DNA of 64,000 nucleotides from Muscardinus avellanarius (lineage: Eukaryota > Chordata > Mammalia > Rodentia > Gliridae), in assembly GCA_963383645.1 (NCBI GenBank), contig OY726563.1:27188821-27252820 (forward strand), written 5' to 3'. How positions within the stretch are numbered: position 1 is the stretch's first letter; the number at the start of each line of letters is the position of its first letter. The notes beneath the pieces were generated by a model. That model was not told the origin of the DNA and ran no database searches. It saw nothing but the letters and a program-made list of their open reading frames with translations. This document shows positions 36,047-46,240 of the stretch, piece by piece. Made by a program: the position numbers and the translations under genes.

Positions 36047-37639
36047 AGTAATCCATTACTTTCAATTAGATTTTTAAAATCAAATAGTGATACATAGTAA
36101 ATAATTAATGAATTTTTACTTTACCTTCCAAATTTCTTCCAATTAAACATAGAACAAATATGCTTAGCAACTTTTAAAGTATCTGGAAATGCACAAAGTA
36201 ATTTTTGCTTAATCACTTCTACTTTTTATCATGTTAAATATTTTATTTTAAAGTTTTATTATAGCTAAGACAAACTTTCATATTCTTGGTGTAATATATT
36301 ATTTACTATCAATGCCTATTTCCATTTAGGAATAGGATTTTTAGCCATCTCTTCCCAATTATAGTTCCTTTTATGTGTCTATAACTTTGATTTTCTATCT
36401 CAACTCACAAATAAAGAGCAAAAAATTTCTTAATCATCTATTTTTGCCCTAATACATAATTCAGAGCATAGCATACAGATATACCCAATGAATGAATTCC
36501 TATTAAATGTACTGGTATTTGATAAGAAAAAAGTAACAATAAAATTATGAGATAGTAGCTGCCTTTTCCTTCAAGAATCATAGTTTAAATTCAGTGAGAA
36601 GTATTAACAACTCTACAGAAATGACTTCCTATTCTACTGAAGTGTTTAATAAGGTCTTTAAAACAGTACTTCATAGCATCCTGCACTTCAAAGCAACATC
36701 TGTGGTTCTTTTTGTTTTCTAATAAGTGATAAATTACAAGAGGATTTTAGTTTGCATAAGACCTCAAACAGAAGACTTGGCTAAGCTATTCACATATATT
36801 GCCTTTTCTTATTAGGCTGATAGAATTGTATTATGTCTATAATGTATATAGGTATTTTTGCCAATTGCCTTTTTTAAATTTATGAAGCATTTTTAAAAGG
36901 AACCATTTATAAACCTTAAATGATAAAATATAATGAAGCAGTCATTTTTTCTCATCTCCCTATTAAAATAACAGTTTACAGAGTTTAAATTACTCCTTGA
37001 TTTGTATGTGTTATAATATAGTAAGAGAACAAATGATTAATTTCATTTTATCACTGCATATTGATGCATTTCTAATTTAAATTTACATCATAATAGGGAG
37101 AAACATACATGTGAATCCATTAAAACATGTTTTTGTTGAAAAACACATTACAAACCAGAGAATCAAATAATACCCAGAATTTGTTCTGTCAAAATGCTGT
37201 GGAACATAGAGCACATGAAAAATTAGAGATCTGGGACCCAGGCCATTGCTTTTCTCCCTTATCTGAAAACTGCCATCCTCCCCTCCAACAAAACCATATG
37301 CAGTCTCTGGTCTCATGTTTGTACTGTATGGTAATGTTTCCTGGCCAATGCTTATTGGACCAAAATTGAGTGCTGAGTAAAACTGGGACCAAAGGATACA
37401 CTCCAAAATAAAGACATGGAGTGAGTTGTTGTCAAATGCAGCTATAGGGGAGAACCATGGTCCCACCATTCCTATGGCATATTTGTTCAACTTTCTTTGA
37501 ATTCTACTATTAGATAAAATAGAACATACACACACATAGTTTGAATTTTGAACCGTATTTGGTTTTGATTATTGTGTCTTGCAACAAAGAAAAACCTTGA
37601 CCTCCTCGGGGATAATCCTTCTTGTCCTCCACTTGGAAT
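36047..37639. other. Low-copy sequence; open minus frame near 37.1-37.5 kb
   Basis: No recognised repeat. The minus-strand frame at 37083-37535 is open for 150 codons but its first codon is GTG. The first ATG is about 22 codons in, and no domain or splice context is evident. I do not call it a gene. Confidence 0.45.
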
Positions 37640-37847
37640 ATAGTGCCATCACATGAGCACAAATTCTGAAGGAAGGTACTCTTGGGTTTGTATCCTGCTT
37701 CTGCAATAGATTAGCTGTGTGACTTTAGGCAAAGATTTTAATTTCACTGAGACTCAATATTCTTATTTGTTGTTGTGAGAATTAAATGAGCTAATGAATG
37801 AAAAGCACTCTACAGGGTACCTGCCATGTATTAGATTCTTTTTTCTA
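37640..37847 (+). repeat. MIR SINE
   Basis: Ancient mammalian-wide MIR core and flank: 'ttagctgtgtgactttaggc', 'tcactgagactcaatattct', 'gagaattaaatgagctaatg', then 'tacctgccatgtattaga'. These follow the MIR consensus order with moderate divergence. Confidence 0.85.
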
Positions 37848-37862
37848 ATAAACTTTTTCTTT

Positions 37863-37878
37863 TAAAATAGTATATTTC
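37863..37878 (+). repeat. 5' target-site duplication of the ORF1-only L1 element
   Basis: TAAAATAGTATATTTC, identical to 40654-40669. The preceding TTTT gives a canonical L1 endonuclease context (TT|AAAA). Confidence 0.95.
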
Positions 37879-38672
37879 GAGGACTTCCGGGAAGATGGCG
37901 ACCGAGAAAAGCGGGGCTTAAGAGTCCCGCTAACAACCAATCTCCATTACCACAAAAAGAGCGCCTTTCATAGCCAGAAAACACCATCACCAGAAAAACA
38001 AAAAAACCACCAGGCTCCAGAGAGAAAGCGGACTGAAAACAGAACTCAGGGCCACAGAGGAGACACATGCGCCTGAGGACGCGGCAGCAGCGCCATACTG
38101 CCGGCGGCAGCGGCGAACTCAGCGGACGGCTACAGCAAGCCAGGTGAGCCACTGCGGAACAGCCAGGCGGGATCTTTCGGCGCAGACAGCATTTAAAGCT
38201 CCCAGTGGCTGAGCTCAGGACACGCTGCAGGGATTCAGAGTGGAAATCAAAACCAGAGAAGAAAAAATACGCCAGCCTCATGGCCGAGGGCGTGGCAGAG
38301 GCGCCATATTGCCACCGGCGGCAGCAGCAGCAGTGAATTCACCGAGTCCAGTACAGCTACATCTACGTACTCAAGAACAGTGAGTCAAATTGCGGGCCAC
38401 AGAGGAGAAATCCCAGTATTGTACCTCCTGGGACCTGACCCAGTGAGGGAGTGGTGGTGGCAGAGATATCACACCATAGGAGAGCGTGCAACCTGGCACC
38501 CCCCATAGTTTAAAGCAGCCTCTATTGACTCCCTGGGTCGGAGACTCTGTGATACAACCCAGTAAAGGAGTAGTAGGGTCTGAGATAATACAGACTCGAG
38601 ATCCAGAGCACCTTAAGTGAAGCCATAGTGACCCAAGGGAAGAACCCAGAGAAGGCACAAACCTCCGAAATC
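37879..38672 (+). promoter_or_regulatory. L1 5' UTR / internal promoter
   Basis: Begins with 'gaggacttccgggaagatgg', containing an AAGATGGCG YY1-type site at about 37892-37900. A YY1 site at the start is characteristic of L1 promoters and sets the transcription start. The next ~500 bp are CpG-bearing and contain two related modules about 210 bp apart, around 'gcgccatactgccggcgg' (38090) and 'gcgccatattgccaccgg' (38301). An AAG-type short Alu-like element is not seen. Activity is inferred. Confidence 0.75.
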
Positions 38673-39590
38673 ATGGGAAAGAGGAATAACACTGAAGTAA
38701 TGAATGTGCACAACCCTACAACATCAGAACCTGATAAAACAGAAAATCAGAGATTTCTAGAAGATCAAATCAGGAAAATAACTGTAGAAATAATAGAGGT
38801 GCTTCGAAAAGAACTCAGAGAGAGCCAAAAAGAGATAAAGGATGCAATTAATGAAGTAAAGGCCTCAATTCAAAGCACAAACAACCGATTAGACCACATG
38901 GAGAACAGAATCTCGCTCTTAGAAGATGAGCAATCCAAAAATGAATGCATAGTTTCTAATCTAGAAAAAGATATCCAACAACAGGAATCTGACATTGAAG
39001 AAATATGGGCCCATCTTAAGAGAGCTAACCTAAGAATAATTGGAATAGAGGAGGGAAAAGAAAGTGATACCAAAGGGATCAACAATCTCTTCAAGGAAGT
39101 AATAGCAGAAAATTTTCCAAATATAGAGCAAGAGGTTGATACACAGATCCAGGAAACTTATAGAACTCCCTTTAGACAGGATCCGAGAAGAGGATCCCCA
39201 CGCCATATAATTGTCAAAATGACCAATGTGGAAGCCAAGCAGAGAATCTTAAAGGCAACAAAAACAAAGGGCCAAGTGACATTCAGAGGCAAACCAATTA
39301 GAATCACTCCAGACTTCCCAAACCAAGTCATGAGAGCCAGAAGGGCTTGGAGTAACATATTCCAAACTCTGAAAGAAAACAACTTCCAGCCAAAAATTTC
39401 CTATCCAGCAAAACTTTCTATCAAATTAGATGGAGAAATAAGAAGCTTCCATGACAAACAGAAACTGAAGGAATTTATGTCTTCAAAACCAGCGCTAGAG
39501 AAAATACTCAAAGAGATTAACTACAAAGAAGAAATAGGTAACACTCACCAGAACCAGAGAAACAAGAGTTTCCATCCAACAGACAACTAA
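38673..39590 (+). CDS. L1 ORF1 protein, intact (305 aa)
   Basis: Encodes the L1 RNA-binding chaperone that trimerises and coats L1 RNA in cytoplasmic RNPs. I start it at the ATG at 38673 (context GAAATCATGG, purine at -3), whose first residues MGKRN resemble the start of human ORF1p. The frame is open upstream to 38628, but only from a GTG. Domains: a charged, heptad-like coiled coil at about residues 25-115; an RRM from about 115 ('LKRANLRIIGI') through 'PRHIIVKMTN' (about 176-185); and a C-terminal domain with 'RARRAW' (about 221-226) and 'NFQPKISYPAKLSI' (about 237-250). It is slightly shorter than human (338 aa) or mouse (about 357 aa) ORF1p, mostly N-terminally. There are no stops or frameshifts. 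No ORF2 follows, so any mobilisation would need ORF2p from another L1. Confidence 0.93.
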   Translation: MGKRNNTEVMNVHNPTTSEPDKTENQRFLEDQIRKITVEIIEVLRKELRESQKEIKDAINEVKASIQSTNNRLDHMENRISLLEDEQSKNECIVSNLEKDIQQQESDIEEIWAHLKRANLRIIGIEEGKESDTKGINNLFKEVIAENFPNIEQEVDTQIQETYRTPFRQDPRRGSPRHIIVKMTNVEAKQRILKATKTKGQVTFRGKPIRITPDFPNQVMRARRAWSNIFQTLKENNFQPKISYPAKLSIKLDGEIRSFHDKQKLKEFMSSKPALEKILKEINYKEEIGNTHQNQRNKSFHPTDN

Positions 39591-39689
39591 GATTGGTTAT
39601 CTGTGGAGATTCATTATTTATGTTAGTCTTTTACCTATCTCTAAATTGTATTGTTTGCCTTTATTGTTGTTAATTTTTAGGATTTCTAG

Positions 39690-40310
39690 TTGGAATATTA
39701 ATATACCTTCAGATATAGCATTTGGAAATATTTTATCCAATTCTATTAGTAACTTTTAACTCTGTTTACATTGTCTTTGGATATACAATATTTTCTTTTA
39801 TTTTTTAGGGAGTTTGTATATTCTTCTGTTGCCTGTGCCATTGAAATCATATCCAAGAAATCACTGCCAATTTCAATGTTGTGAGGTTTTATGACCCAGA
39901 TTTTCTCCTAAAAGTTTATAGTCTTAAGATTTATATTTAGGTCTTTTATCTAGTTTGAGTTAATACTTGTATGTGGGATTAGGTAAGGGTCCAATTTTAT
40001 TCTTTTCCATGTAATTATTATTTTTCAACAATATTTAGTTAAAAGATTATTATTTCCACCACCAAATCTTCGTGGAAACCTTGTCAAAAATAACTTGACA
40101 ATATAGGGAAGAAGTTAGCTCTAGGCTTGTATTTAACTCCAATGGTCTATATATCTGCCTTTAGAACAGTACTACACTGTTTCAATTATTGTAGCTTTAT
40201 ATGGTTTGAAATCAGAAAATATACATCTTCTAGCTTTGTTTTTGCTTCGAGATCGTTTTGGGTATCTAGAGTCCATATTCCATATCAGGATAGATTTTTT
40301 TCTGAAAAAT
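39690..40310 (-). repeat. Captured ancient L1M fragment inside the HAL1-like element
   Basis: Reads as antisense L1 ORF2 C-terminus/3' UTR of an old subfamily: 'catatccaagaaatcactgc', 'gtaagggtccaattttattc', 'ccaatggtctatatatctgc', 'attattgtagctttatatgg', 'ttctagctttgtttttgctt'. It is much more diverged than the flanking ORF1 and lies in the opposite orientation, so it is not the missing ORF2 of this element. Confidence 0.82.
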
Positions 40311-40477
40311 AAATATATGATAGTTTCACCTAAAAAAAAGAAAAAAATATTCTCTGGTAAGAAAGAAAGCAAAAAGAAATATTGAAATGTTATCTTTAAG
40401 TCATCAAAAGCTTGGTATCAGACAAATGAAACTGTTATGTGAGATTATAATTTTTAATTTTGGATAAATTGCTATAA

Positions 40478-40653
40478 TACTAGATGTCAACCACTAAGCC
40501 AAGCATGGGAGGGAGGGATGGGGAGAGAATGGGGTGGGGATCGGGTGGGGGCTGACTGGGCGATGTGTGCATGTATGTCTACAAAAGTTTGTATCCCACT
40601 ATGATGTATGAATACAGTGCACCAATAAAATAAAATTAAAAAAAAAAAAAAAA
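40478..40653 (+). mobile_element. L1 3' UTR tail and poly-A of the composite
   Basis: 'caaccactaagccaagcatg', the G-rich tract at about 40507-40560, 'gatgtgtgcatgtatgtcta', 'cagtgcaccaataaaataaa', then about 17 A. Aligns by eye with the L1 ends at 25.4-25.6 kb and 61.5-61.65 kb. The AATAAA signal is at 40624-40629. Confidence 0.9.
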
Positions 40654-40669
40654 TAAAATAGTATATTTC
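40654..40669 (+). repeat. 3' target-site duplication of the ORF1-only L1 element
   Basis: TAAAATAGTATATTTC, identical to 37863-37878. Confidence 0.95.
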
Positions 40670-40795
40670 TAGAAAAAGGCACAGACTATACAAAGAGCTT
40701 CTGTATAATCCACCCCAATTTTCCCTGTTACCAATGTTCTTCCTTATGATACATTTGTCACAATAAACCAATGTTGATATGTTATTATTAAAAAA
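40670..40795 (-). repeat. Ancient L1M-type fragment, antisense
   Basis: 'gagcttctgtataatccacc', 'ccaatgttcttccttatgat', 'acatttgtcacaataaacca' resemble an old L1M 3' UTR read in antisense. This was the target into which the composite inserted. Confidence 0.5.
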
Positions 40796-41429
40796 GAGAA
40801 ACATTATTAATATTCACAAGATGGCCTAAAATCAGGTATATTTCAAAAGGGAAAATGATACAACTCAAAATGCTAAAGTAAACAAGGAATATGACTATAT
40901 TCAACCACATATCAAACTGTAGACATAATATATTTCAAGAAGATTGGGAGCATGTCAGTATTGTGTTTTGCATGTAACCTTGAACAGAATCATATAAAAA
41001 GGAACACTGTATAATGTTCTTCTAAAATGTTCTTTCATACCAACAGGAGCTTTTGTAAAACTCATCCTGTATATGAATAGAGTTTTTACATGAAATTTGA
41101 AAATAATATGCAAGTTATTTCTCATTTAGGTATCAATTTAAAAATAAATTAGTTGACATAAATTACATTCAATTTATTCAACTTCATTTTTTGAAAAAGA
41201 TAAAGTAAAATTGACAATTTCAAATAATTATACATATATTTGTGAGTACATCTTAAGGGTATTATGAAAACTTATTACTTGTTTTAGTGTTCATAAAAGA
41301 AAGTAATGAAAATACAAGTGACATCACTGATTTTCTCACCTCCAAGTTTTTTCTCCTATGGTCACCATATATAGATTTGATGTTCATCAATTCAGTTCAA
41401 AAGTCTTATTTTAGACTGTGCTTGGTGCC
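40796..41429. other. AT-rich sequence, nothing recognised
   Basis: No gene or repeat recognised. Confidence 0.5.
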
Positions 41430-41665
41430 CTCTCCCCCCTCTCCATCCCCTTCCTCCTCCCAACAATAAATGTCCAGGTTAAACATGCTATATTCATCCT
41501 TTTATATATATTCAGATGTAGCTCCTCCATTAATCAATCTCAGCCTTTTTCCTCTCCTACGCTTACATTCTAGCTTTGTAAAGGTTTCCCCTCCAACATC
41601 TGGAGACCCCTGGCATCCCTAATACTCCCTACCTTGAGCATATTAGAGAAAACATATATTTTCAC
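41430..41665 (-). mobile_element. L1 3' region, antisense (second subfamily)
   Basis: 'aatgtccaggttaaacatgc', 'catctggagacccctggcat', 'gagcatattagagaaaacat' match the L1 at 44.94-45.6 kb. This is a subfamily distinct from the young 'gatgtgtgcatg' tail. Confidence 0.7.
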
Positions 41666-41719
41666 AATGTCCAGTTTCTAATATGTATTTTCTACTTTCT
41701 ATTCCTCACTCAATGGCAG

Positions 41720-41930
41720 AATGCAGAGAATTCTGAGATAAAAAACATGGAAGAGCAACAAGATTCCAGAAGTTTGGGCCTTTTCATCACCATATACAAA
41801 GAAGCCACATGCTAACATAGACTGCCACACACTGCGACATGAGGCAACTATAAGTATCTACTGTGGAAAGCTACTGAAATTTTGAGTTCAGTTTGCTATA
41901 TTAGCTAGCAAAAAATAACTAACATACTTT
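41720..41930 (+). repeat. Possible MLT1/MaLR-type LTR fragment
   Basis: The end 'aaagctactgaaattttgag' followed by 'agtttgctatattagctagc' resembles the 3' part of MLT1-like LTRs. Weak and diverged; other origins are possible. No viral coding sequence is seen. Confidence 0.35.
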
Positions 41931-42011
41931 ACTGTCATGCTACAATGTTCTTTTATTCACTCGACATCATGTACTTGCTATTTATCACTATTATTATATT
42001 GGGATCTAAAA

Positions 42012-42215
42012 TAAAGGTTTTCAAAGATGACAGTATTAACATTTTGGACTTGATAATCCTTTGTTGGGAGAGTGGCTGTTCTTTGCATTGTAGGATATTT
42101 AGCAGCTTCTCTGGCTTCTACCCACTAGTTACTATTATTGTCATTTTCCCATAGTCATTACAATAAAAATATGCTAACTATGCCCTAGGTTGCTAAAATG
42201 ATACCTACTTGAAAA
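42012..42215 (-). repeat. MER20 (hAT DNA transposon)
   Basis: Antisense MER20 signature in order: 'attaacattttggacttgat', 'ctttgcattgtaggatattt', 'agcagcttctctggcttcta', 'cccactagttactattattg', and the terminal 'gaaaatcactg'. Non-autonomous, ancient. Confidence 0.8.
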
Positions 42216-42225
42216 TCACTGATTT

Positions 42226-43194
42226 ACTAAATTTCATTTAGTTGTTCAAAGATATATAACACGTGAATTAAATGTACTGATATTTTTCACTTTCGAAACA
42301 TTGCTGCAATGAGCATCATTGCAACCAGTTTTAGCTAAAATATAATACTCATATTTGCTAAAATAAAATATATCATTTTTATCAATATTAATAAAAAGAA
42401 AAGCATTATAGTATATAGATCGAAACAGTAAGGGACAATTCAAAAAAGGAGGGAGTAAAATTTAGATCACTAAGCAATCAATTACAACCAGAAGCTGAAC
42501 TCTATGCTTAGGACATAGTTACTTCTTAGTTATTAATTGATGCTCTGACATAGAATTATCAGCTAAATGGTACCATCAACTACCATCAGGAAATCCTTTA
42601 TGATTCTTACTTTTTCCAACAATAAAATCTCTACTGTCTAAATCGTCTGCCAAACCTGTGATTTCTACAAATTATACTTCATGTGAGGCTATACTTTTAC
42701 TAAAACTATAACTGTCATTTTCTAAGCTACCTGAAAAATTTTAAGAGCCTCCTACAGGGAAGTAGGAATTCCAGTCTTTAGGAGAGCTGGGTGAACCATT
42801 GATTATAATGTGGCTTTAGTAATTAGGTTTAGTTTAAGAACCAGATAGAAAATACATATATAAATTTTTACATTAAAGTGCATAGATAATTAATTCACAA
42901 TCTTGTGAAATTGTGATGTAAGATCAAATTTAACAGACAGACACATAACTAGGATTGCACTTCTTTTAAATAGACAAATCTTGGACTTTTGGTGTCAAGG
43001 ATAGCCATGCCAACTGGTGATATAATGAGACAGGGGAATCTAGTTTGCTAAATATGTTATCTGTTCCTGTCTATGGGACCATTCAACTTTTGAAAATCCT
43101 TAAATAAATCAGAAACTTTTACATGGTTGCATAGATAAGGACCATGATTTCTTCTAGTCAACCTGACTTGAAAGTTTGTACCTTCTCAGCCTTT
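42226..43194. other. AT-rich sequence, nothing recognised
   Basis: No gene or repeat recognised. Confidence 0.5.
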
Positions 43195-43300
43195 GCACTC
43201 TCAGAATTGGGAGGGAGGGAAAAGGGGAAGCAGGGGGGGCACAAAGTACAGTGTAAATATATGCCATTGTCTCACATCACATCTTTGCACTTGCATTAGA
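43195..43300 (+). mobile_element. Short L1 3' UTR fragment, sense, rearranged
   Basis: 'cagaattgggagggagggaa', 'ggcacaaagtacagtgtaaa', 'tatatgccattg' are the sense counterpart of the antisense L1 at 44.95-45.06 kb. At 43269 it jumps to 'tctcacatcacatc', which in that L1 reads in the opposite strand sense. This suggests a micro-inversion. Confidence 0.6.
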
Positions 43301-43327
43301 GGGACCTTCTTTAAAGGGAACTTCCCA

Positions 43328-43640
43328 TCATTACATTTTTTGTAGGAGAATTCAATAGCTTCCTCTTGATCTTAAGGACAAAGTTAAAACTTTTTCTAGA
43401 TTCACAAATCTCCTGTCAAATTCTCCTACCTCATTCCATGACACTTGGATCAGCTGCTAAGTTTCAAAGATAATGGCCTTACTCATTACCCAAGCACCTT
43501 AACTCTTTAAAGCCTGAGGGCCTTTGTGGATGTTATATCTATGCAGTAAATGCCCTTATCACCACCCTAACCTTGATAGTTCAGAGCATCTAGGCATAAA
43601 CATCAGCTTTTCACAAAGGTCATCAGATCATTGAAGATTA
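43328..43640 (+). repeat. L2 LINE 3' fragment
   Basis: Order of motifs matches the L2 3' end: 'gatcttaaggacaaagttaa', 'ttctcctacctcattccatg', 'ctgagggcctttgtggatgt', 'cttatcaccaccctaacctt'. Diverged, as expected for L2. Confidence 0.55.
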
Positions 43641-44343
43641 TAAATACATCAGTACTTTGTTGGGGTTTTTCTTTCATTCTCATGGAATATGACAACTATC
43701 TTGTATAATGCTGGAAGCCTGTAAGGACTCAGTTATTACATTCACAAGTAAATGTGACCTTAGTTACAAATAAAATTGTACCTTAAGACTGGAGAGAAAG
43801 ATGGGAAAGTTAGGTTTCCTTGTTTGCAGACCAAAGGTCAAAGAAGGAAGGCTTTAGGCTGTTTCTCTCAATTTTTACCAGCACATTTATTATTTTTATC
43901 TTGCAACAACAAAACATACTTATGATTCTTTATTAAAAAGTCTTCATTATTGAAATTGCTGGAGGAAACAACTTTGTATTACAAGTATAAACAAATATTT
44001 CTCGACTCTAGACTTTTTTCTTGAAAACAGTTATTTCATATGATGATTTAAAAGTATTTTGCAAATAATTTTTCAAAGAAGAGTTATAAGTCATGTGACA
44101 ATAAAGATGTGGGTGGATTTTATTGGATTTGAGTAATCTTCCAGCTAGCGAAATTTCAGAAAAATATATTTTTGAGGTACCCATTTTTTCTAAATCTCCC
44201 AAAGAATGCCACCATATGTATATATGGATGCATATATGCATGCTTTATAACATATTTAATACTAATTTATTTTTTAAATAATAGTTTAATTTGGTTGACA
44301 AATTCTCTGAAGTATCTTTTAAGGAAGTACACAATTTATCTTT
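43641..44343. other. AT-rich sequence, nothing recognised
   Basis: No gene or repeat recognised. Confidence 0.5.
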
Positions 44344-44525
44344 CTTTTTTTTGTTGTACTATTAGGGTCATTTTACCACCAACCTACACTCACAGCACTT
44401 TTTATTTTTTATTTTAATTTGAAACAGGATCTTACTAAGTTGCTGAGGGTGTCCTTGAACCTGTGATCCTTCTGTTTCAGACTTCCAAGTACTGAGATTA
44501 TGGGCATGTGCCACCATGCCTGGCC
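44344..44525 (-). repeat. B1-dID SINE, degraded ID half
   Basis: Reverse-strand: weak ID half at 44350-44400, then clear B1 'gaaacaggatcttactaagt' to 'gtgccaccatgcctggcc'. Confidence 0.8.
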
Positions 44526-44936
44526 ATAATTTAAATATAAGAATATGATAAAATGAATAGCAAAAGATATTTTTATATCAACAAAGATTTTTTCATTGAA
44601 GTATAGTCATTCAAGTACTGTATCTATATATAGAATTCCAGATAGCATTATCTTTTATCGTCAAAAGATATTCTCTGAATTCTCCGTGACAGTTATTAAC
44701 AAAATATCATTTCACATTAGATAATTGTTTCCTGATATGAGGTAGTTTAAATGCTCATAATTTTAAGAATGATTTCTTTTATTAATTTCTTTCTATGTGG
44801 AAGATATTAAAAATGATTTCTTAAAACAACAAAAAAAGCTAAATTTCAGAGTTAGTGCCATTTTTCTATAGAATGAACAGTGATTTTTGAGGATACAATG
44901 TGTAATCGAGCTCTTTGAGCCCCAGCCATATATTTC
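44526..44936. other. AT-rich sequence, nothing recognised
   Basis: No gene or repeat recognised. Confidence 0.5.
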
Positions 44937-45610
44937 TTTTATTTATTTATTTAATTGGTGCACCATAGTCTCACATCACAATGTGGAGTATGTTGACAAT
45001 GGCATATATTCACACTCTACTTTGTGCTCCCCCCGCTTCCCCTTTTCCCTCCCTCCCAATTCTGAGTGTCCAGGTTAACAATGTTATATTTACATATATT
45101 CACTTACTGGAATATATATAGCTTTTCCAATAATCAACCTCAGCCTTCTTTCTCTCATACCCTTCCTTTCTGGCTTTGCGGAAGTTTCCTCTCCATTATC
45201 TGGAGTCCTTCTAGTATGTCTAATACTTCCTAGCTTAAGCATATTAGATAAAACATACGTCCCTTTTTCTTTCTGTGCTTGGCTGATCTCACTTAACATG
45301 ATGTTCTTCAAGTTTTTCCATCCTCTTGTGAATGACATGATTTAGATTTTTATAGCTGAGTAGAATTCCATCATGTGTATTTCCCATAATTTTGATATCT
45401 ATTCATCTATTGATAGAGACCTAGGTTGGCTCTATATTTTGGCTATTGCAAACTGTGCTGCTATGAACATGGGTGTGCATATGTTACTGTAGTTCTCTGA
45501 TTTCAACTCCTTTGGAAAGATAACCAGGCATGGAAGAGCCAGATTGTATGGTGACCCATTCCCAGTTTTCTAAGGAATCTCCACGCTGATCTCCATAGCA
45601 ACCAGCCATT
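44937..45610 (-). mobile_element. 5'-truncated L1, second subfamily
   Basis: Antisense from an (ATTT)n tail, 'ttaattggtgcaccatagtc', through the 3' UTR ('cttccccttttccctccctc', 'ttatctggagtccttctagt') into the ORF2 C-terminus ('gagtagaattccatcatgtg', 'ttggctattgcaaactgtgc'). Continuous with no inversion. The 3' UTR differs from the young subfamily at 25.3 kb. Confidence 0.8.
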
Positions 45611-46009
45611 TATTTTCTAATACAATACAATTCCACCTAAAACTTAATATGATGAAATTAAAAAAGAAATAAAACATTCCACCACACACCTGCTCATCTG
45701 CTTGTGTATTTTACCTCAGTAAGTAGAACCATCATTTACCAAAATTCTCGTCAGAACCTTGGAGACAGGCTTTCTGGCTCCCTTATCCTCATGTAATCAT
45801 GCTTCAATACATGTATGTTGTACAACCAAAATGTTTTTTTTTAATGTTTATTTCAAATCAAAATCAAAACAATTTCATGATTTGACACAATTTATTATGA
45901 TTTCCACACTGGTCTCCTTTCATCTGTATTCAGCATTTTGATTCTCCAATTTCCACAAAAGCACCCTCTTTTCCAGAACAATGTGCTTTTTCTATATGAG
46001 AATCATAGT
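45611..46009. other. AT-rich sequence, nothing recognised
   Basis: No gene or repeat recognised. Confidence 0.5.
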
Positions 46010-46240
46010 GGCTCTTTAAAAAGTAAAGATGATCATGTCATTCCATTTGATTAAAACTCACCAGTGTCCTCTTGATTCTCATGCAATTGTATCCAGAATG
46101 CTAAATAAAATCTATAGGATACTCTGTAAGGTAGTCCCTACTTTTGCCCCTTCTTTCAATACATTCATCTTTCCAAATATAATTCATGTTTGCCTCTAGT
46201 TCCTCAAGAATACTTTCCGTTTTATGTCTTAGATTGATAA
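46010..46240 (+). repeat. L2 LINE 3' fragment
   Basis: 'gatcatgtcattccatttga', 'aaaactcaccagtgtcctct', 'gtatccagaatgctaaataa', 'tctagttcctcaagaatact' follow the L2 3' region order. Diverged. Confidence 0.5.

Larger units (their letters stand above)
37879..40653 (+). mobile_element. ORF1-only L1 composite (HAL1-like)
   Basis: A 2775-bp insertion bounded by a perfect 16-bp target-site duplication. In order it has a CpG-bearing L1 5' UTR (37879-38672), an intact ORF1 (38673-39590), an unassigned ~100 bp, an antisense piece of an ancient L1M (about 39690-40310), unassigned A-rich sequence, and the squirrel L1 3' tail with AATAAA and poly-A (about 40478-40653). No ORF2 sequence in the sense orientation is present. 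Because one duplication encloses everything, the whole composite was inserted in one event. The architecture matches the 'half-L1' (HAL1) concept: an L1 derivative with ORF1 but no ORF2. Alternatives are a one-off template-switch product or later loss of ORF2 by recombination. Intact ORF1 and the perfect duplication suggest recent insertion. Confidence 0.88.

Noticed and set aside
37083..37535. 150-codon open frame on the minus strand
   Set aside because: It begins with GTG, not ATG, and shows no domain, repeat or splice context. In AT-rich non-coding DNA one frame of this length in 64 kb is not exceptional.
37862..38281. 139-codon minus-strand open frame over the L1 5' UTR
   Set aside because: It overlaps the CpG-bearing L1 promoter in antisense and shows no recognisable domain. 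L1 5' UTR composition explains the lack of stops.
38628..38672. Upstream extension of ORF1 by 15 codons
   Set aside because: The extension starts at GTG. The ATG at 38673 has a good initiation context, and its first residues match the usual ORF1p start.
37879..40653. Full-length autonomous L1
   Set aside because: No sense-oriented ORF2 (endonuclease or reverse transcriptase) lies between ORF1 and the tail. The only L1 ORF2-like sequence there is antisense and ancient.
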